Below, one piece after another: positions 42,018 to 50,537 of a stretch of DNA of 64,000 bases. Where the stretch lies: positions 62,001 through 126,000 of the forward strand of contig NZ_CP149514.1 in assembly GCF_045291545.1 (NCBI RefSeq), given 5' to 3'. Source of the stretch: Gallaecimonas sp045291545. Its GTDB lineage: Bacteria > Pseudomonadota > Gammaproteobacteria > Enterobacterales > Gallaecimonadaceae. The translations under genes and the position numbers were made by a program. Positions within the stretch are counted from its first letter, which is position 1. Each line of letters opens with the position of its first letter. The notes beneath the pieces are model-generated. The model ran no database searches and was not told where the DNA came from. It saw only the letters and a program-made list of their open reading frames with translations.

Positions 42018-43691
42018 ATGCGTACCTTTATTCTGCTCTGTGGTGTTCTAGCAACAAGCCCCGCCCTTGCCAATTATAATGATGCTTTAAACGCATATCG
42101 TCAGCACGACTATCAAACTGCGCTGGCTGACTTTAAGGCATCAGCTATCCTTGGGCACCCACAGGCACAATTCAATTTTGGTGTCCTCTACTATCAAGGT
42201 CAAGGTGTAGAAAAAAGCCTTCCCCTCGCCTATGCCTGGTTCAAAGCTGCCGCCGACAATGGCATGAAAGAAGCCAAGGAAGCTGCTTTGCAAATTTTGT
42301 CAGCAATGCCAGCAGATCAGCGCCCACTAGCAACTAAGCGAGCCAATACAATTCTTGCGCTTTATGGCAAAAAAGCACTGACCGCGACGCTTTTTCCGCA
42401 GCTACGCCCTGGGCAGGATTCAACACAATCGTTAACTACACCGATCAAGCGCCAAAACCCCCATTACCCAGTACGAGCTGGGAAGAAAAACATCAGTGGT
42501 TATACCCAGGTTATGTTTGATGTTAACGAAGCCGGTGGTGTCGAAAATGTCCATATCATCGATGCTGTTCCTGCAGGTATTTTTAATAAAAGCGCTGTAA
42601 AGGCCATGTCGCACTGGCGTTATAGCCCCCCTGTTGATGCTCAGGGCAAACCCACTCGCGTTATAGGTCTGCGCGTTCGTTTAGATTACAAACTCGAAGG
42701 GGCTATTATTGATAGCCGGCGATTCAATGCCACCACAACTAAATTAGAAGCGCTGATAAAACAAGGTAATCCGGCGGCCCAGTACCAACTGGCTAAACTC
42801 TACGACTGGCGTAATGCAGTGGCCGAAGACTTTACCGTCAAGCCTCATACGGGAGATAAATTCAACGCACCAGCTCTCTCTCATTCACCACAAGACTTCA
42901 ACACACCTAGTGGTATCAGTACGCCCAATTCACAAGTGCCTTACCAATGGCGTTGGCGTTTCACTCTTGATAAAAAGGGCCGTCCACAGCACATCTCCAT
43001 GCTTCACGGAGTGAAGGCAAAATGGGATAAGGCCATTGAAGATGACCTACGTAAACGCCAGTTTGGTACTGAAGTACCGCCTAAACCACACCAGGTCTAT
43101 GTCGCCAAATACAGTATTTTCAGACATGAAAATAAATTGCTTATCAGTCCTGCTTTTCGCCATAAAAATACCGAGGAGTTGTATATCGATGCGGCCAAAG
43201 GCGGTTTTGTCAAAGCACAGTACCAGTTAGGTAGTCAGCTTTTGCTTGGACAGGGCTACCAAGTGAGCCGGCAAAAGGGATTACGCTGGTTACAGATGGC
43301 GGCAATGCAGAATGATGCTGCAGCGCAAGAGGCCTTAGGCATAGCACTGGCTAATGGCAACGGGGTAAATGATGACTGGAAGAAAGCGCAAAAATGGCTG
43401 TCATTAGCGGCACAGCAAGGCCGTTGGCTGGCTAAGCGTGAACTGGCACAGTTGATTCTGAACCACCTGCCAAATAACCCGACTAATCTGGACGAAGCTA
43501 CCAAGTTAGCCAATGAAGCCGCAGATAATCACGATGACCCCGTAACTTACGCTGTTCTAGGCAAGGCTTGGTCATTACAGCATAACGCGAAAAAAGCAGC
43601 GCATTATCGTAAAAAAGCCCGTGATGAAGCCAAAGACCGTGGTTGGGATATGAGCCGTTATAACGAAGTTCTCGCAGCTCGAAAACTCTGA
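42018..43691 (+). CDS. Secreted protein with Sel1-like repeats and two TonB-C-like modules (copy 1)
   Basis: A 557-residue protein with a cleavable signal (MRTFILLCGVLATSPALA) and no other membrane helix, so predicted periplasmic. Sel1/TPR-like helices (~20-95) are followed by a TonB-C-like module (~145-228: PHYPVRAGKKNISGYTQVMF and HWRYSPPVDAQGKP). A single Sel1-like turn (~243-265), a second, weaker TonB-C-like module (~308-375) and two or more C-terminal Sel1 repeats (~385-480) complete it. There is no anchor or proline spacer as in real TonB, so energising a receptor seems unlikely; an assembly or binding role is guesswork. G+C is low (26 of 60 bases at 42061-42120) beside neighbours near 60%, hinting at separate origin. 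Confidence 0.82.
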   Translation: MRTFILLCGVLATSPALANYNDALNAYRQHDYQTALADFKASAILGHPQAQFNFGVLYYQGQGVEKSLPLAYAWFKAAADNGMKEAKEAALQILSAMPADQRPLATKRANTILALYGKKALTATLFPQLRPGQDSTQSLTTPIKRQNPHYPVRAGKKNISGYTQVMFDVNEAGGVENVHIIDAVPAGIFNKSAVKAMSHWRYSPPVDAQGKPTRVIGLRVRLDYKLEGAIIDSRRFNATTTKLEALIKQGNPAAQYQLAKLYDWRNAVAEDFTVKPHTGDKFNAPALSHSPQDFNTPSGISTPNSQVPYQWRWRFTLDKKGRPQHISMLHGVKAKWDKAIEDDLRKRQFGTEVPPKPHQVYVAKYSIFRHENKLLISPAFRHKNTEELYIDAAKGGFVKAQYQLGSQLLLGQGYQVSRQKGLRWLQMAAMQNDAAAQEALGIALANGNGVNDDWKKAQKWLSLAAQQGRWLAKRELAQLILNHLPNNPTNLDEATKLANEAADNHDDPVTYAVLGKAWSLQHNAKKAAHYRKKARDEAKDRGWDMSRYNEVLAARKL

Positions 43692-43694
43692 ACA

Positions 43695-43736
43695 GCAGCC
43701 TAAAAAACCGGCCTGATGGCCGGTTTTTTAGGCTGC
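43695..43736. terminator. Long bidirectional terminator between the paralogues
   Basis: A perfect 19-bp inverted repeat (arms 43695-43713 and 43718-43736, loop TGAT), with A6/T6 inside the stem flanking GC-rich ACCGGCC. It serves both convergent genes. Confidence 0.92.
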
Positions 43737-43740
43737 ATTA

Positions 43741-45114
43741 CTATGGTGCCCTGTTAGCCTTCGCAGCTTGGTGAAGCGCGGTCAGCAACCGTTTTGCCGG
43801 CTGAAAACCCTGCGCTGCCGCCAGGTTCAGCCAGCGCTTGGCCTTTTTTGTATCCTGCTGATAATACACGCCACGCAACACCTTAACGCCCAGCTGGTAT
43901 TGCGCTTCTTTGATGCCGCCTTGAGCGGCTTGAATAACCAGTTTATCGATGCGCGGCCAGTAATCATGTTTTGCCGGGCCTACGGATATCCGATCGTGCG
44001 CTGCATCTGTGGTAATGGCGGCAATATAACGGGCGCCGGGCGGTACGGTAGCTGTGGGGCTAAACTGATATTCTTTCAGCTCGCGGATAATGGCGTCACC
44101 CCAGCGGGTAGTGCTGTCACGGGTCAGCGCGACGTTAGTGGGGCGCCCGTTGGCATTGAGTGAAAATACCACACGCCACATCAATGGTGATTGGTCTTTG
44201 CCAGGGCGAACCACAACAGAGGGTTTGCGCCAGGCATATCGTGTTTGCTTTAAAGGGGGAGCCTGATAGGCCGCGTCGGGAGCGCCATTTAAACGCCACT
44301 TTGAGTGCATATTTTGCTTCCATTCCAGCATCCCGGCTAAGCGGTACTGGGCTACTGGATTACCTTGTTGGGCGTATTTACTCAGTTTGTCTTGTGAGGC
44401 TTTTATGCGTTGCTCATCGACACGCACGCCGTGCATGCGAAAGTCAAAAATCATATTCTTGCCATCATAACGCTGAGGCTTACCGTTGGCGTCTAGCGGT
44501 GGCGTAAAGCGCCACTGGCGAATAGCAGTAAGGGCAGCATGATTAAATACCTTCGCTGGCTCGGCATTGATCACCAGTACATTTTCCACCTGCCCGGCTT
44601 TGTTGATGTCAAAGTTCATGACCACAAAACCCACCTGCAATCGATCTGCGGCTGCCATCGGATAACGCGGTTCGACGCGCTTGATAGCTTTTGGAGGCTT
44701 AAGCCGAGGGGTCTTGTCAGCGGAGCCTTTGACCGGCAACAAGGTTTGCTGCAATGCTTTTTTACCATAGCGCTGTTTTAGCGCATAAGCGGCTTTAGCG
44801 GCGGCAGGCATGCGTGCCGGGGGCAGTTGGTTCAGCAGCTGGCCTTTAATAGCAGCAGCCCTGGCGTTACCGTTGTCGGCCGCTACACTCAACCAGGCGT
44901 ACGACTGTATCAGGTCGGCTGTGGTGCCCTGGCCTTTGCCGTACATCAGCGCCAAATTAAATTGTGATTGTGCTTGGCCCAGTCTGGCTGTCTGTTGAAA
45001 GTCTTTAAAAGCTTTAGCGTACTGCTGATGCTGGTAGGCGACCAAAGCGGTGTTGTAAGTGGCTGAGGCGGGTAAAGAGAGTAAAGCTGCGGCGAGCATT
45101 ACCACGTGGCGCAT
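43741..45114 (-). CDS. Secreted protein with Sel1-like repeats and two TonB-C-like modules (copy 2)
   Basis: A 457-residue paralogue of the preceding gene, in opposite orientation. The signal peptide is MRHVVMLAAALLSLPASA. Sel1-like helices (~20-95: AYQHQQYAKAFKDFQQTARL), a TonB-C-like module (~147-228: EPRYPMAAADRLQVGFVVMN and WRFTPPLDANGKP), a single Sel1 turn (~244-264) and a second module (~310-370: MWRVVFSLNANGRPTNVAL) follow. It ends with about two Sel1 repeats and is shorter at the C-terminus than copy 1. Base composition is close to the genome (36 of 60 G+C at 44221-44280). It diverges from the GGDEF gene. Function unknown. Confidence 0.82.
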   Translation of the reverse strand: MRHVVMLAAALLSLPASATYNTALVAYQHQQYAKAFKDFQQTARLGQAQSQFNLALMYGKGQGTTADLIQSYAWLSVAADNGNARAAAIKGQLLNQLPPARMPAAAKAAYALKQRYGKKALQQTLLPVKGSADKTPRLKPPKAIKRVEPRYPMAAADRLQVGFVVMNFDINKAGQVENVLVINAEPAKVFNHAALTAIRQWRFTPPLDANGKPQRYDGKNMIFDFRMHGVRVDEQRIKASQDKLSKYAQQGNPVAQYRLAGMLEWKQNMHSKWRLNGAPDAAYQAPPLKQTRYAWRKPSVVVRPGKDQSPLMWRVVFSLNANGRPTNVALTRDSTTRWGDAIIRELKEYQFSPTATVPPGARYIAAITTDAAHDRISVGPAKHDYWPRIDKLVIQAAQGGIKEAQYQLGVKVLRGVYYQQDTKKAKRWLNLAAAQGFQPAKRLLTALHQAAKANRAP

Positions 45115-45180
45115 GTGTCATCCTTGAGAACAAATCGGAACAGTTAAGGCTAACCCAATCTTTTTGGGAAAGAAAAGACA
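45115..45180 (-). promoter_or_regulatory. Conserved leader of the TonB-C/Sel1 gene (copy 2)
   Basis: Reverse-complement match to 41952-42017, including the CCCAA-N5-TTGGG hairpin (45154-45168) and AAGGATGA. It occupies most of the 108-base divergent region shared with the diguanylate cyclase gene. Confidence 0.65.
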
Positions 45181-45222
45181 AACTGGTTTAGGATAAACAC
45201 AAAAGGAACAGATGTTGTCACT

Positions 45223-46218
45223 ATGAGCCCAGTGTACGATCTCTTCAAAAGGACCTTGGGTTTGCTGAGCAAATACAAGCTCCCGCCAACACCTGAGCAT
45301 TACAGCTTGTGGTACGTCTATGCCAGTGAGCAAAACCCTGAGTTAAATGATGCTGTTGATAAAACCCTGGCCAGTGACGATGCCATTTCACCGGCGTCAG
45401 CCGGGCTGTTGTATCAGGCGCATCTGGCCGACCGGCGCTGGCGTGACGCCCAGGCGCTCAATGACAGCTTACTGGCTCTGTCCAACGAACTAAGTTCTAC
45501 CCTCAGTGATTCCAGCAATGATGCGGCGCAGTTTCACAAGCAACTGCGCAGCCGTTTTCAGCGCTTGGCTGATATTGATGAAGGTGGCACTGCGCTGGAA
45601 CACTTGCTCGAAGAAGTACGCGCTCTGGTGCGTGACGCTAAAGACATGGAAGGCAGCACACTGTTTTTACAGCAACGCTTGAGTAGTGCCGAGCAGGAAG
45701 TGTCTAAGTTACGTGATGCTCTGGAGCGAAGCCGCGAGGATGCACTGGTTGACGTCCTGACCGGCCTTTATAATCGCCGCGCCTTTGATATGGAGCTGGC
45801 CGCCCGCCATGAGCCGGTTTCACTGATCCTGATGGATTTGGATCACTTTAAAAACGTCAATGACAGCTACGGCCATGTACTGGGTGACCAGGTACTCAAA
45901 GCCACTGCCCGTAAATTGGCGGAATTTGCCAAACATGGTGTACGAGCCTATCGCTTCGGTGGTGAAGAGTTCGCGATCATTTTGCCGGATAACCTGGCGG
46001 TCGCCCGGCGCCGTGCTGAAACGTTGCGCGGGTTAGTTGAGAAAGTGGTGGTGACTGACCGTCGTGCGGGCAAGAAAATCGGCAACATTACCGCCTCATT
46101 TGGTGTCGCCCATGGCAAGGGTGGTGCCAACGCCGTGCAGCTGGTGGAAGAGGCCGACCGCCAGCTTTATGAAGCCAAGAGGTTGGGCCGCAATCGCGTT
46201 ATGCCGATGGCGATCTAG
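45223..46218 (+). CDS. GGDEF-domain diguanylate cyclase
   Basis: A 331-residue enzyme that should make cyclic di-GMP. The N-terminal ~165 residues are helical and soluble (YDLFKRTLGLLSKYKLPPTP at the start), ending in a coiled coil. The GGDEF domain (~170-330) has DVLTGLYNRRAFD, LILMDLDHFKNVNDSYGH and an active-site GGEEF (246-250). The RxxD autoinhibition site expected five residues before GGEEF is absent. No transmembrane helix or known sensor domain is seen, so the input signal is unknown. It diverges from TonB-C/Sel1 copy 2. Confidence 0.92.
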   Translation: MSPVYDLFKRTLGLLSKYKLPPTPEHYSLWYVYASEQNPELNDAVDKTLASDDAISPASAGLLYQAHLADRRWRDAQALNDSLLALSNELSSTLSDSSNDAAQFHKQLRSRFQRLADIDEGGTALEHLLEEVRALVRDAKDMEGSTLFLQQRLSSAEQEVSKLRDALERSREDALVDVLTGLYNRRAFDMELAARHEPVSLILMDLDHFKNVNDSYGHVLGDQVLKATARKLAEFAKHGVRAYRFGGEEFAIILPDNLAVARRRAETLRGLVEKVVVTDRRAGKKIGNITASFGVAHGKGGANAVQLVEEADRQLYEAKRLGRNRVMPMAI

Positions 46219-46319
46219 GCTGGTCCTGTTGTTCACGCGGCTGCGCCACGCAGCTGCGTTTATAGCAGGGGTGTAGCCCCCAGCGCAGCGCCCAGGCGTC
46301 GTAGCGTGCCAGTAGTCCC

Positions 46320-47324
46320 TTAAGCCAGGTCACGAACCGAACTCCGTTCAATCAGTTCCGGATGCAGAGTTAATACTTTGCTCTGCGGCTCTTCCTTATT
46401 CACTTTTGCCAGCAAAATCGCCGCGGCTTTTTGCCCCAACCGGTATTTAGGTTGATGGATGGTAGTCAGCGGTGGGCTGAAGTAATTGGCCATGGGTACA
46501 TCATCGTAGCCGATCACAGACAAGTCGTCGGGTACCCGCTTACCATGCTGGTGGGCGGCACTGAGTACCCCCAGCGCCATGGGATCAGAAAATACAAACA
46601 AAGCGGTAGGCTGGGTCGGCTTGGCAAACAAGGCTTCGGCAGCGGCGTAACCACCTTCGGGCTCGAAGTCCCCCTCAATGATCCATTGCGGGTTCTCCTG
46701 TAGGCCGGCTTCCTGCATGGCCCGGCGAAAGCCCGCCAGGCGGTCAATGGTCAGGCTCTTGTCGGCCGGGCCGGTAATACAACCGATGGCCGTGTGACCT
46801 TTATCAATGAGGTGCCGGGTTGCCAGGTAACCCCCTTGCTCGGGGTTGTCATGAATGCGGTAAATATCACCTTGGGTATGTCCCCACTCCATCAACACCT
46901 GGGGCAGCTCGGGGTGAGTGCCGAGCAGGTTGTAAAGCTCCGACGCATCCTCAGAAAGCATCACCAAAATACCGTCCACACGTTTTTCAATCAGCATTTT
47001 CAGGCTGGCTTGCTGGCGCAGTGGATCGCCCCCTGAACTGCTTAAAATCAATGTATAGCCCTGGGCAGCACAGGTCTCTTCAACTCCCCGGATCACCTCG
47101 GCAAAAAACGGGTTGGTTGAAGTGGTCACCAGCATGCCCAGGGTACGGGTGCGGTTGACCTTAAGGCTGCGAGCTACCGCTGAGGGGGCGTAGTTCAGCT
47201 CCTTGATGGCCTGATAAACCCGCTCCTTGGTGGCTTCTGCCACAAAGCGCGTGCTGTTGAGCACATGAGAAACGGTAGAAATGCTGACGCCAGCTTTGTT
47301 GGCGACATCTTTAATGGTGGCCAT
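46320..47324 (-). CDS. LacI-family repressor (RbsR/PurR-like)
   Basis: The ATG at 47324 with AGGATG upstream gives 334 residues; the frame open to 47453 overlaps the divergent glpE start. MATIKDVANKAGVSISTVSHVLNST is the HTH, then the hinge helix SAVARSLKVNRTRTLGML. The periplasmic-binding-protein-like effector domain has TSTNPFFAEVIRGVEETC, DKGHTAIGCITGPADK and GYDDVPMANYFSPPLTTIHQ, closer to RbsR than to PurR. No sugar transport or purine gene is adjacent, so the regulon and ligand are open. Confidence 0.88.
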   Translation of the reverse strand: MATIKDVANKAGVSISTVSHVLNSTRFVAEATKERVYQAIKELNYAPSAVARSLKVNRTRTLGMLVTTSTNPFFAEVIRGVEETCAAQGYTLILSSSGGDPLRQQASLKMLIEKRVDGILVMLSEDASELYNLLGTHPELPQVLMEWGHTQGDIYRIHDNPEQGGYLATRHLIDKGHTAIGCITGPADKSLTIDRLAGFRRAMQEAGLQENPQWIIEGDFEPEGGYAAAEALFAKPTQPTALFVFSDPMALGVLSAAHQHGKRVPDDLSVIGYDDVPMANYFSPPLTTIHQPKYRLGQKAAAILLAKVNKEEPQSKVLTLHPELIERSSVRDLA

Positions 47325-47435
47325 GGATACATCCTGAGGGTGTTCTGGGTAAAGCTTAACCAAAAGCGTTGGCGAAGTTAACGAACAATGCCAAGAAAAG
47401 GGTATGCTAGAGCGGCATAACCAAAGAGGTATTGT

Positions 47436-47774
47436 ATGGAGCAGTTCGCCCATATATCAATCGCTGATGCGTTTGAAAAGTTAAATGGTGGTCAGGTAAG
47501 GCTGGTGGATGTGCGTGATGAGGCTAGTTTTACGGCCGGGCACGTAGAAGGCGCTTTCCACCTGACAAACGGTACTCTCAGCCAGTTTATGGCCGAGGCT
47601 GACTTTGATACGCCGGTAATAGTTTGCTGCTATCACGGCATGTCCAGCCAGGGCGTGGCGCAGTATCTGATCCAGCAAGGGTTTGAAGAAGTTTACAGTC
47701 TAGACGGCGGTTTTGAAGCCTGGCGCAAGGTATATCCCTATGTCCGAGATCAGGAAGCTGGGTCCCTTTCCTGA
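47436..47774 (+). CDS. glpE: Thiosulfate sulfurtransferase GlpE
   Basis: A single-domain rhodanese of 112 residues that transfers sulfane sulfur from thiosulfate to cyanide or thiols. The active loop CYHGMSSQG, with catalytic Cys65, is the GlpE signature. It also has VRLVDVRDEASFTAGHVEGA and SLDGGFEAWR. A promoter probably lies in the 110 bases shared with the LacI gene. Its 3' end overlaps glpG by 35 bases. Confidence 0.94.
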   Translation: MEQFAHISIADAFEKLNGGQVRLVDVRDEASFTAGHVEGAFHLTNGTLSQFMAEADFDTPVIVCCYHGMSSQGVAQYLIQQGFEEVYSLDGGFEAWRKVYPYVRDQEAGSLS

Positions 47775-48576
47775 CCCACGGTTAGCGCAAGGCTTTGTTG
47801 ATTACCTGCAAGGGCAGGGGTTGCGAGCCAGAATGCAACCGGCTGAAGGTGGTGTGGTCATTGAAGTGGCGCCGCCGCAGCCTGACTGGCTGGCGTCAGC
47901 CTGGCAGCAGTTTCTTGATGACCCAGGCCACCCCCGTTACCAGGCGGCCAGCTGGCAGTCACCGGCTACCGACCGGCCGGTTTTTCAGTACCAGAGTCAG
48001 ATGCGTTCACTTCGCCACAGCGCCGGGCCCGTTACCTGGCTGGTGTTGGCTGCCTGTGTAGCAATTTACCTGTCGGCGCTACTGGGAATGCGGGGCCTTT
48101 ATGATGCCTTGGCCTTCCCCCGGTCACTGGCCGCGGTGGATATCGGTAATGCCTATCGGCTCATTACCCCGGTACTGCTGCATTTTTCTGTGCTGCATAT
48201 TCTCTTTAATCTGCTGTGGTGGTGGCAACTGGGCGGTATTTTGGAAAAACGCCTGGGCAGTGTGCACCTGCTGGCGTTGATGCTGGTCACTGGCTTTGCC
48301 GGCAATTTGGCGCAGTTTCTCGATACTGGCCCGGCTTTTGGTGGCTTGTCAGGGGTGGTCTACGGTTTGTTTGGTTACTTCTGGCTATCGGGGTTGGTTT
48401 ATCCACAGCGCGGCATTGGCTTACCCAATGTGCTGGTGATTTTTATGCTGGCCTGGCTGGTTCTGGGGTTTGTTGGCTTGGGGCTGCCTATTGCCAATCA
48501 GGCCCATCTGTGGGGCCTGATTGCCGGCGCGGCTTTGGCGTTGGTGCCCTTTGCCGGACACAAAAAAGCTCAGTAA
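47740..48576 (+). CDS. glpG: Rhomboid intramembrane serine protease GlpG
   Basis: A 278-residue protease starting at the ATG at 47740, inside the glpE 3' end. A cytoplasmic N-domain (MSEIRKLGPFPDPRLAQGFV) precedes six helices. The catalytic serine is in GLSGVVYGLFGYFW and the histidine in ANQAHLWGLIAG; LHILFNLLWWWQLGGILE is the conserved L1/helix-2 region. As in E. coli, it is coupled to glpE; no glpR follows. Confidence 0.95.
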   Translation: MSEIRKLGPFPDPRLAQGFVDYLQGQGLRARMQPAEGGVVIEVAPPQPDWLASAWQQFLDDPGHPRYQAASWQSPATDRPVFQYQSQMRSLRHSAGPVTWLVLAACVAIYLSALLGMRGLYDALAFPRSLAAVDIGNAYRLITPVLLHFSVLHILFNLLWWWQLGGILEKRLGSVHLLALMLVTGFAGNLAQFLDTGPAFGGLSGVVYGLFGYFWLSGLVYPQRGIGLPNVLVIFMLAWLVLGFVGLGLPIANQAHLWGLIAGAALALVPFAGHKKAQ

Positions 48577-48983
48577 TAGAGATATTTGGTAAACAGCAGG
48601 TCGTCGACGGTAGGATCGCCGGTTTCGGCTTGCAATAACTCCTGCACTGCCTTGAGGCAATCCTTACGGAGCTTCTCGCGACCAATCAGGGATTTGACCT
48701 GATCACCGGTACGGTCACCGATCAGCTGGATAATGGCATCACGCAGCAATGGTGCATGTAGCTCCAGTATTGCCAGCTTGGCCTTATTTTTGACCATCAA
48801 CTGAACACTGACCCGCAAATACCCCAGATGTGGCTTGTCGCCCAGATAATTGGTGATGATATCCGGGTTCAATTCGTAGTAACCATACTCAGGTTGAGTC
48901 TGGGCCTTACTGTCGTCAGCCGCGTGGGCTGGAAGAGAAAAAAACGGCGAAAATAACAGCAATAACGGCAGCAGGTAGCGCAT
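48570..48983 (-). CDS. FliL-like protein, orphan
   Basis: The ATG at 48983 with GAGGGAT gives 137 residues; a Met four codons earlier lacks a site. A signal-like helix (MRYLLPLLLLFSPFFSLPAHA) leads to a periplasmic domain like FliL (YYELNPDIITNYLGDKPHLG, YLRVSVQLMVKNKAKLA and LRDAIIQLIGDRTGDQV). FliL supports stator function at the flagellar motor, but no flagellar genes are nearby. The cleavable-looking leader with AHA differs from the usual uncleaved anchor. It overlaps the end of glpG convergently by 7 bases. Confidence 0.82.
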   Translation of the reverse strand: MRYLLPLLLLFSPFFSLPAHAADDSKAQTQPEYGYYELNPDIITNYLGDKPHLGYLRVSVQLMVKNKAKLAILELHAPLLRDAIIQLIGDRTGDQVKSLIGREKLRKDCLKAVQELLQAETGDPTVDDLLFTKYLYY

Positions 48984-49089
48984 GGTATCCCTCACGGTGG
49001 CATCCCGCCTGATACTTTGCCAGCAAAGCGCTTGGCTCGCCAGTTATGGGTGCTATGATGGGGCACATTTTTCGTGACTATGACCGCTT

Positions 49090-49596
49090 ATGTGGTGTGA
49101 CTGGCCCTGGCAGCCAGCAGCCGATTACGCTGAACTGGAACCGTCGCTTGGTAGCTGGCTGCTTAGCCAAGACTCCATGACTCGCCGTTTGCGGGCCCAC
49201 AGCCGCAGCTTTCACGTGCAGTTGCTGGCACAAGAGCCTGTATCAGAGCCATTGCCAAACTGGCTGGCGTTGCCGGCGCCAGTGGTGCAACGAACAGTAT
49301 TGTTGCATGCCGACGCCAAGCCCTGCATCTTTGCCCAGACTTTGGGCAGTGCTGAAGCCTTGCGTCATTTGGGCGAACAGCCGCTGGGTGATCGGTTATT
49401 TGGTCAGGATGCCTGGCACCGCGGGCCATTGCTGTTGACCCAGGTAATGCCCGAGCAGTTACCTCGGGGGGTGGCAACAGCGCCGCTATGGGCTCGCTGT
49501 TCGGCTTTTCATCACCAAGACAAAGCACCGTTATGGGTCATGGAAGCCTTTCTTCCTGCTATTTTTCGGTTGCAACGGTCAACGACAACATCATGA
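49090..49596 (+). CDS. ubiC: Chorismate lyase UbiC
   Basis: Converts chorismate to 4-hydroxybenzoate and pyruvate, the first step to ubiquinone. The 168 residues show LGSWLLSQDSMTRRLRAHSR and the LLTQVMPEQL region; the conserved Arg and Glu positions fit the family, which is weakly conserved overall. The stop overlaps the ubiA start (ATGA), and that pairing supports the call. Confidence 0.9.
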   Translation: MWCDWPWQPAADYAELEPSLGSWLLSQDSMTRRLRAHSRSFHVQLLAQEPVSEPLPNWLALPAPVVQRTVLLHADAKPCIFAQTLGSAEALRHLGEQPLGDRLFGQDAWHRGPLLLTQVMPEQLPRGVATAPLWARCSAFHHQDKAPLWVMEAFLPAIFRLQRSTTTS

Positions 49597-50450
49597 TCAA
49601 CACCCTTAAACAGATGGCGCTGCTGATGCGCCTGGATAAACCCATCGGCTCGTTGCTGCTGTTCTGGCCGACCTTCTGGTCATTGATAATTGCCAGTAAC
49701 GGCGCCCCTGATCCCTGGATCACACTGGTCTTTTTTGTTGGCGTGTTTTTGATGCGTTCGGCGGGCTGCGTCATTAATGATATTGCCGATCGCAAAGTGG
49801 ACGGCCGGGTCAAGCGAACGGCCCAGCGGCCACTGGCAACCGGGGCGATCTCCACATCCGCCGCTGTTGGGCTGTTTGTCGTATTGTGCCTGGTGTCATT
49901 CGCACTGGTGCTGACCCTCAATACGCTGACCATTGAACTGAGTGTGGTGGCGCTGGCATTGGCTATTGCCTATCCGTTTATGAAGCGGGTCACTCACCTG
50001 CCACAACTGGTATTGGGGCTAGCATTCGGTTGGGGGATCCCGATGGCGGCAGCGGCGCAGTCTGGCCGTATTGACGCTTCTACATGGTGGTTGCTGGCCG
50101 CCAATGTGAGTTGGACCATCGCCTACGATACCTTTTATGCCATGGTTGATCGTGACGATGACCTGCGTATCGGCGTTAAGTCGACGGCCATTTTGTTTGG
50201 TCGTTTCGACCGGCTCATCACCGGCCTGCTGCAGCTGACAACCTTGCTGATCCTGCTCAAGGTTGGGGAAGTGGCAGCCTTGGGGTTGCCGTTTTATCTC
50301 AGCATCTTGGTGATGGGGGTGCTGTTCGTACACCAGCAGTGGTTGGTTCGTAATCGTGACCGCGGCGCCTGTTTCCAGGCTTTTTTGGCCAACAACTGGG
50401 CCGGCGCTGTAATTGCTATTGGCCTCTGGGCGGACTTCATGTTGCGCTAA
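49593..50450 (+). CDS. ubiA: 4-hydroxybenzoate octaprenyltransferase UbiA
   Basis: A membrane prenyltransferase of 285 residues that attaches the polyprenyl tail to 4-hydroxybenzoate. The start at 49593 overlaps the ubiC stop; the frame is open upstream, but MINTLKQMALLMRLDKPIGS is the family N-terminus. The two Asp-rich motifs are NDIADRKVD (62-70) and DTFYAMVDRDDD. Eight or nine helices are visible. It is followed by a strong terminator. Confidence 0.95.
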   Translation: MINTLKQMALLMRLDKPIGSLLLFWPTFWSLIIASNGAPDPWITLVFFVGVFLMRSAGCVINDIADRKVDGRVKRTAQRPLATGAISTSAAVGLFVVLCLVSFALVLTLNTLTIELSVVALALAIAYPFMKRVTHLPQLVLGLAFGWGIPMAAAAQSGRIDASTWWLLAANVSWTIAYDTFYAMVDRDDDLRIGVKSTAILFGRFDRLITGLLQLTTLLILLKVGEVAALGLPFYLSILVMGVLFVHQQWLVRNRDRGACFQAFLANNWAGAVIAIGLWADFMLR

Positions 50451-50487
50451 GGCTTGTCGTTTCGATAAAGCTTTCGAATTGTTCGAC

Positions 50488-50520
50488 AGCCCTGGGCGGT
50501 ATACCGTGCAGGGCTTTTTT
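50488..50520 (+). terminator. Terminator of ubiC-ubiA
   Basis: Outer stem AGCCCTG / CAGGGCT enclosing a palindromic CGGTATACCG, followed by T6; 37 bases past the ubiA stop. Confidence 0.85.
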
Positions 50521-50537
50521 CATTTGGGAACGATGGC

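Noticed and set aside
42018..45114. Genuine TonB energy transducers
   Set aside because: Both proteins lack a retained N-terminal membrane helix, the proline-rich spacer and exbB/exbD neighbours; only the C-terminal-type module is similar.
46219..46319. GC-rich inverted repeats as a terminator between the GGDEF and LacI genes
   Set aside because: The stems are imperfect and have no T-run on either strand.
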